A stretch of DNA of 30,110 bases, from positions 1 through 30,110 of the forward strand of contig JADJVN010000025.1 of the NCBI GenBank assembly GCA_016710585.1. Direction: 5' to 3'. The stretch is from Saprospiraceae bacterium (GTDB taxonomy: Bacteria > Bacteroidota > Bacteroidia > Chitinophagales > Saprospiraceae). Under the pieces are notes generated by a model. The model had not been told where the DNA came from and searched no databases. It saw nothing but the letters and a program-made list of their open reading frames with translations. Below are positions 25,751 through 30,110 of this stretch, in pieces. Every line of letters begins with the position of its first letter. The stretch's first letter is position 1. The position numbers and the translations under genes were made by a program.

Positions 25751-26337
25751 ATGATGATAATGTAATCAATCAAAATGGTATGACTGGTGGAGATGAAGAT
25801 GATCATGATCCAGCAAAAATTTTGGTCCAACAAACATTTGACTTAGCATTAAAAAAGACATTAAGTACAGCCACTCCTGGTCCATTTGTTCAAGGAGATG
25901 TTGTAAGTTTTGATATAAAAATATATAATCAAGGTACGATCGATGCGACCAATATCAACATTACAGATTATGTTCCAGTAGGATTGACATTAAGTAATCC
26001 TGGAGTAACATGGACAGTAGTTTCATCAGGTACGACAACATTGGTTTCTCCAATAGCATCACTTGCTTCAGGAGATAGCATGATAAGAACAATTACTTTC
26101 ACGATCAATTCTAGCTTCCAAGGTTCAAGCATTCGCAACTGGTCTGAGATCAGTAGTGCAACAAATGCAATTGGATTAGCAGATGTAGATAGTAATCCAG
26201 ATGGAACAAATTTCAATCAATCTGGGGAAACTAATGATCTTTTGGATGATGATGTAATCAATCAAAATGGAATGACAGGAGGTGATGAAGATGATCACGA
26301 TCTAGCTGAAATTGCAGTAGTCAAATATTTGATTTAG
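25747..26337 (+). CDS. Giant surface protein, second DUF11 unit
   Basis: An in-frame DUF11 unit starts at 25840, preceded by the linker VINQNGMTGGDEDDHDPA. It contains FDLALKKTLSTATPGPF, FDIKIYNQGTIDATNINITDYVP, TITFTINSSFQGS and IRNWSEISSATNA. It ends with DVDSNPDGTNFNQSGETNDLLDDDVINQ and is lost in the next linker (KYLI*). It is a close copy of the unit before it, at protein and DNA level. Confidence 0.9.
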   Translation: MNDDNVINQNGMTGGDEDDHDPAKILVQQTFDLALKKTLSTATPGPFVQGDVVSFDIKIYNQGTIDATNINITDYVPVGLTLSNPGVTWTVVSSGTTTLVSPIASLASGDSMIRTITFTINSSFQGSSIRNWSEISSATNAIGLADVDSNPDGTNFNQSGETNDLLDDDVINQNGMTGGDEDDHDLAEIAVVKYLI

Positions 26338-26738
26338 CATTGACAAAAACTTTAGACCCTAGTTCAATAGGTCCATTTAATACAGGAGATCAGTTAAATT
26401 TAAAATCGAAATATTTAACAAGGAACACTTGATGCACACAAATGTAAATATTACAGACTATATCCCAAATGGGATGATCTTATTTTCTCCAGGAATAATT
26501 TGGACAAATCCGATTTCAAATTCGACACCCCTAGTGACTGCAATTCAACGAATCGCAGAACAAGTGCAATCATCACTATTGATTTAATTGTTAGTGATGC
26601 CAAGTTAAATCTAGTTTGCGTAACTGGTCAGAGATAAGTAGTAAACAAACGCACCAGGATTATCAGATGTTGATAGTAATCCTGATGGAACCAATTTCAA
26701 TCAAACAGGAGAAACAAATGATTTAGTTAGATGACAAT
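26331..26738 (+). CDS. Giant surface protein, frame-broken third DUF11 unit
   Basis: This stretch has no long frame, but the expected unit is legible in pieces: FDLALTKTLDPSSIGPFNTGDQ from 26331, TDYIPNGMI near 26455, and DSNPDGTNFNQTGETND at its end. By comparison with flanking copies at least five single-base losses are present. It is a degraded reading of a real repeat and not a separate gene. Confidence 0.6.
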
Positions 26739-27011
26739 GTGATAGATCAAAATGGAATGACAGGAGGGGATGAAGATGATCACGATCCGCAAGAAATTGC
26801 AGTAGCGCATATATTTGATTTAGCATTGAAGAAAAAATTAAGTCCTTCATCTGTCGGTCCATTTACTCAAGGCAGTACAGTAAGTTTTGATATTGTAATT
26901 TTGAATCTGGTGTCACTGATACGACGAATGTCAATGTTCGCCGTAATTTATGTTCAGAAAAGAAGAATGACATTGGTTAATCCAGGAACAACATTGGACA
27001 GCAGTGCCTGA
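26739..27011 (+). CDS. Giant surface protein, fragment of fourth DUF11 unit
   Basis: Begins in the linker NGMTGGDEDDHDP and reads IFDLALKKKLSPSSVGPFTQGSTVSFDIVI in frame. After about residue 52 (LNLVSLIRR…) the frame is wrong: the expected YNQGVTDTTNVNV is legible in another frame. The Met at 26739 is internal. Confidence 0.65.
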   Translation: MIDQNGMTGGDEDDHDPQEIAVAHIFDLALKKKLSPSSVGPFTQGSTVSFDIVILNLVSLIRRMSMFAVIYVQKRRMTLVNPGTTLDSSA

Positions 27012-27151
27012 GGCACTACAAGATTAATGAGTCCGATAGCAAGTATTGCAGCTGGAGATAGCGTGTCAAAGAGCATTACATTTACAATCGATGACAATTT
27101 CCAAGATACAATTATTCGCAACTGGTCAGAGATAACAGTGGAACAAATGCT

Positions 27152-27796
27152 TTGAATAATCCTGACATTGACAGTGATGGAGATGCAACGAACTTCAATC
27201 AAACAGGAGAGACTGATGATTTATTGGATGATGATGTAATCAATCAGAATGGTATGTCAGGAGGCGATGAAGATGATCACGATCCTGCACAGATTCCAGT
27301 AGCGCAAACATTTGATCTTGCATTAAAGAAAACATTGCAAACTACAGGATCATTGAGACCTGGAGGACAAGTTACATTTGCGATGACGATATATAATCAA
27401 GGAACAATTGATGCGACGAATATTAATGTTTCAGATTACATTCCAACAGGATTGACATTAAATGATCCAACATGGATAGGCAATCCAGCTACATTAGTGA
27501 CGCCAATACCATTCCTTGCAAAAGGAGATTCAATGGTAAGAACAATCACATTTACGATCAATTTAGATTATACATTGAGCACAATACGCAACTGGGCAGA
27601 GATCAGTGCAGCGACAAACGCATTAGGATTGTCGGATGTAGATAGCAATCCAGATGCTACGAATTTTAATCAATCAGGAGAGACTGATGATTTATTTGAT
27701 GATGATGTAATCGATCAAAATGGAATGACAGGAGGTGATGAAGATGATCACGATCCAGCTCAAATCAATATAGATCAATTTGATTTTTGGCATTGA
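27152..27796 (+). CDS. Giant surface protein, fifth DUF11 unit
   Basis: A clean stretch: linker NFNQTGETDDLLDDDVINQNGMSGGDEDDHDPA, then a complete unit from 27314 (FDLALKKTLQTTGSLRPGG, MTIYNQGTIDATNINVSDYIPTGLTL, TITFTINLDYTLSTIRNWAEIS), then the same linker again. It is broken in the next unit at IDQFDFWH*, where FDLALKK is expected (extra T near 27785). The Met at 27152 is internal. Confidence 0.9.
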   Translation: MNNPDIDSDGDATNFNQTGETDDLLDDDVINQNGMSGGDEDDHDPAQIPVAQTFDLALKKTLQTTGSLRPGGQVTFAMTIYNQGTIDATNINVSDYIPTGLTLNDPTWIGNPATLVTPIPFLAKGDSMVRTITFTINLDYTLSTIRNWAEISAATNALGLSDVDSNPDATNFNQSGETDDLFDDDVIDQNGMTGGDEDDHDPAQINIDQFDFWH

Positions 27797-28372
27797 AGAA
27801 AATAGTTGATGTAGCAGGTCCATACTCTTATGGACAAGAAGTTCCCATTCCGAATTCGAGTGTATAATCAAGGACAAATTCCTGGACAAATATACAGCTT
27901 GTAGATTATATCCCAAGTGGTTTACATATGCGGCAAGTAATAATCCAACACGGACATTTGATGGAGTGAACAAAGCGACAACGACATTGAGTGGTATTTA
28001 CAAGCTGGTGATAGCATCGATGTAGAGATACGATTGATCATCAATGCTAACCAATCATCATCTACAGCATACAAATTATGCAGAGATCACAGGAGCAGTA
28101 GATGAAAAAAACAATCCAGTAAATGATATCGATAGTGATCCAGATGCTACCAATGGGAATGATGCAGGAGGAGTTCAAAAATACAAGTACAGATAATCAA
28201 ATTAATGATAATGGTTTGATCGACGAAGACGATCACGATCCAGCGATGATGGAGATCTAGATCTTGCGTTGAGAAAAACATAACTACAGCAAGTCCAATA
28301 CACATACGGACAAACACATCAATATCGAATTGTAGTGTTAATCGAGGAAATGTCACTGCACAATATATTGTA
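27797..28372 (+). CDS. Giant surface protein, frame-broken sixth DUF11 unit and start of the A/B region
   Basis: This is a ~576-base stretch without a usable frame but with clear repeat coding: ALKKIVDVAGPYSYGQE at 27790, VDYIPSG near 27903, TFDGVNKATTTLSG near 27955, NIDSDPDATNGND near 28135 and DEDDHDPA near 28215. From 28246 it enters an A-type unit (LALRKT…TYGQTHQYRIVV). It probably carries six or more indels. It is part of one continuous gene. Confidence 0.55.
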
Positions 28373-29174
28373 GTGAATGATTACATACCAGATGGATATA
28401 CATTCGCGCCGAACAATGGATGGACAGGCGGTCCTAGCTTGATCACGACAACGATAGCAGGTCCATTAGCAGCAGGAGATAGTGTCGTGTTGAATTTAGA
28501 TTTAACCTTCCAAGCACCAAGCTTAGCAGCGACAAATCGCACATGGATTAACTATAGTGAGATTGCATCAGCACAAGATCTTACAGGAACGACAAGAGAC
28601 GATGTGGACAGTGATGCAGGAAGCAATGGAACAAATGAAAATGCGATTTATCCAAATCAAACTGGAGATGATAATATAACAAGCATCACAGATACAGGTA
28701 TAGGAAGTCAAGACGATCACGATCCAGCAGGGCCGAGCATCTTTGACTTGGCATGCGCAAGACAGTAGCCACTGCGGACCATACACATATGGACAAGAAG
28801 TTAATTTTAGAGTTTGACTTTTCAAAAAGAACAGTGTTCAGAGACAATGTATTGATTACAGATTATATCCCGGCGGATTTGAATATGTATCAGCATATGG
28901 TTGGACATTTGATGGCGTGAATAAAGCGACGCAAACGATTACAAATGTGGTCATGCCAGGTAAAGGCGCAATACTTACGATCAAATTGAAAGTTTTACCA
29001 AATGCGAACAGTGCATCTTATACAAATATTGCAGAAATCACTCAGCAACAGATACGACACAATACACCAAGAGTAGATATCGATAGTACTCCAGATGCAA
29101 TGGTGGATAATGATGGCACACCAGTAGATGATGCGATCAATAATCCCGCTGATCAAGACGATCACGATCCAGCG
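28246..29174 (+). repeat. Higher-order DUF11 double repeat (A+B), copy 1
   Basis: 929 bases from the codon after DDHDPA to the same codon 311 residues later. An A unit (28246) is followed by a B unit (~28733). Confidence 0.85.
28373..28768 (+). CDS. Giant surface protein, A-type DUF11 unit fragment
   Basis: NDYIPDGYTFAPNNGWTGGPSLITTTIAGPLAAGDSVV, TNRTWINYSEIASAQDLTGTTRDDVDSD, YPNQTGDDNITSITDTG, then QDDHDPAGPSIFDLA. It is the best-preserved A-unit in the window and serves as the model for repairing 1-500 and 29.2-29.7 kb. The frame fails at 'DLACARQ', where a base is missing (expected DLALRKTVATAGPYTYG). Confidence 0.88.
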   Translation: MNDYIPDGYTFAPNNGWTGGPSLITTTIAGPLAAGDSVVLNLDLTFQAPSLAATNRTWINYSEIASAQDLTGTTRDDVDSDAGSNGTNENAIYPNQTGDDNITSITDTGIGSQDDHDPAGPSIFDLACARQ

Positions 29175-29213
29175 ACAATCGAGATCTTCGATCTTGCATT
29201 GAGAAAACATTGA
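28917..29213 (+). CDS. Giant surface protein, B-type DUF11 unit fragment
   Basis: Reads NKATQTITNVVMPGKGAILTIKLKVLPNANSASYTNIAEIT, then PRVDIDSTPDAMVDNDGTPVDDAINNPADQDDHDPA and IEIFDLALRKH*. It equals the B-unit at 690-930 almost residue for residue. The upstream half of this unit (28769-28916) is broken (TYGQEVNFRV, VLITDYIP still visible). Confidence 0.85.
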   Translation: MNKATQTITNVVMPGKGAILTIKLKVLPNANSASYTNIAEITQQQIRHNTPRVDIDSTPDAMVDNDGTPVDDAINNPADQDDHDPATIEIFDLALRKH

Positions 29214-30110
29214 CTACAGCAAGTCCTTATACACGGACAAACACACTCAATATCGAATCGTAGTGTTCAATCAAGGAAAATCAACGCACAAAATATTGTA
29301 GTGAATTATTACATCCCAGACGGATATGCATTCGCACCGAACAATGGATGGAGCAGGCGGTCCCTGGCTGATCACAACTTAAATTGTGGTCCATTAGTAG
29401 CAAGGAGACAGTGTAGTGTTGAATTTAGATTTAACCTTCCAAGCAGCCAGGATTTACCAGCAACGAATCGCACATGGATCGCGCTACAGGCAAAATTGCA
29501 TCAGCACAAGATCTTACAGGAAAGGAGCAAGAGATGATGTAGATAGTGATGCAGGAAGCAATGGAACAAATGAAAATGCGATTTATCCAAATCAAACGAG
29601 TGATGATAATATAACAAGCATCACAGATACAGGCAGGGAAGTCAAGATGATCACGATCCAGCAGGCGAGCATTTTGACTGAGCACTTGCGCAAGACAGTT
29701 GCGACTGCGGGACCATACACACATATGGACAAGAAGTTGATTTTAGAATTGCAGTTTTCAATCAAATCATTCCAGCAGACAATGTAGTGATTACAGATTA
29801 TATCCCAAGTGGATTTTTATGTATATCGGCATATGGATGGACATTTGATGGTATAAATAAAGCTGACGCAAACGATTACGAATGTAGTCATGCCGGGCGA
29901 TAGCGCAATAACACAATCCAGGAGTTAGAGAAGTATTGGCAAATGCAAGGAACAAGTGCATCATATCCAAATATTGCGAAATCGCCAGCAACAGATACGA
30001 CAAATACCAGAGTAGATATCGATAGTACTCCAGATGCAGTAGTGGATAATGATGGCACACCAGTAGATGATGCGATCAACGTGCAGATCAAGATGATCAC
30101 GATCCAGCGA
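29175..30110 (+). repeat. Higher-order DUF11 double repeat (A+B), copy 2, ending at the window edge
   Basis: 935 bases in the same order as copy 1. The last base of the window is the first base of the next unit; base 1 of the window is the same unit position. Confidence 0.85.
29214..30110 (+). CDS. Giant surface protein, strongly frame-broken A and B units at right window edge
   Basis: The stretch holds open pieces of 78 and 123 codons (29301-29537, 29416-29787) that switch frames several times. The order of motifs is that of an A unit (YIPDGYAFAPNNGW, LNLDLTFQA, RDDVDSDAGSNGTNENAIYPNQTSDDNITSITDTG) and then a B unit (LRKTVATAGPYTH, VITDYIPSGF, RVDIDSTPDAVVDNDGTPVDDAIN, DHDPA). The coding runs off the window without a stop in the correct reading. 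Confidence 0.65.

Larger units (their letters stand above)
25349..27781 (+). repeat. Tandem ~490-bp DUF11 units (C-type), five copies
   Basis: Units begin at 25349, 25840, 26331, 26817 and 27314 (spacings 491, 491, 486, 497, then 468 to the next, different unit). All share the LALKKTL start, YNQGTIDATN, the NWSEIS motif and the linker DDDVINQNGMTGGDEDDHDPA. Similarity is also high at the DNA level. Confidence 0.9.

Noticed and set aside
25349..30110. CRISPR or noncoding satellite array
   Set aside because: The periodic sequence is ~490 bp or ~933 bp, a multiple of three in the clean copies, and encodes DUF11 domains. There are no short palindromic repeats with unique spacers.
1..30110. Circular plasmid
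   Set aside because: The ends match in register, but no replication, partition, mobilisation or toxin-antitoxin gene is visible. An assembly circle through a repeat is the safer reading until reads are checked.

Overview
The window looks like AT-rich Bacteroidota DNA, probably from a Saprospira-like or other gliding/environmental lineage. The evidence is two proteins ending in type IX secretion (T9SS) C-terminal sorting domains with a PNP motif, a Bacteroidota-style lipoprotein, RHS proteins of the Bacteroidota type, and TATATTTG -7 promoter elements. No rRNA, tRNA, CRISPR array, transposase, plasmid replication, partition or mobilisation gene was recognised.

Layout. (1) 1-4414, + strand: the 3' part of a giant DUF11/SdrD_B-repeat surface protein ending in a T9SS domain, followed by a strong terminator. 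(2) 4763-6871: an intact secreted VIT plus degenerate vWA protein with its own T9SS domain. (3) 7135-7584: a small intact lipoprotein with a terminator. (4) 7585-8260: an intergenic stretch holding a 119-bp remnant of a 2OG-Fe(II) oxygenase gene. (5) 8261-14265 and 14273-21639: a two-gene RHS locus. The first protein has an SpvB-like 'GLGW' N-terminus. The second has RHS repeats, the RHS-associated core and a C-terminal HExxH domain. (6) 22321-21732, - strand: an SM-20/prolyl-4-hydroxylase-like oxygenase whose C-terminus is the parent of the remnant in (4). (7) 23065-30110, + strand: the 5' part of a giant SdrD_B/DUF11 protein (signal peptide, surface module, SdrD_B, ten DUF11 units) that runs off the window.

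Almost every long gene is cut by single-base frame breaks. Most can be repaired by adding or removing one base, usually in a homopolymer, after which strongly conserved family motifs read through. This points to uncorrected sequencing or assembly errors rather than real decay. The break density is highest inside the tandem repeats at about 26.3-30.1 kb and 1-0.5 kb.

The two window ends fit each other. The last base (30110) and base 1 are the same position of a ~933-bp (311-codon) double-DUF11 repeat. Joined end to end, the 5' part at the right and the 3' part at the left make one continuous ~11.5-kb gene (about 3,800 aa) with signal peptide, ~15 DUF11 units, SdrD_B domains and T9SS anchor. 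The window may therefore be a circularised or repeat-collapsed contig. Alternatively, it is a linear segment between two paralogous repeat genes. All frame repairs, percentages and domain calls were made by eye.
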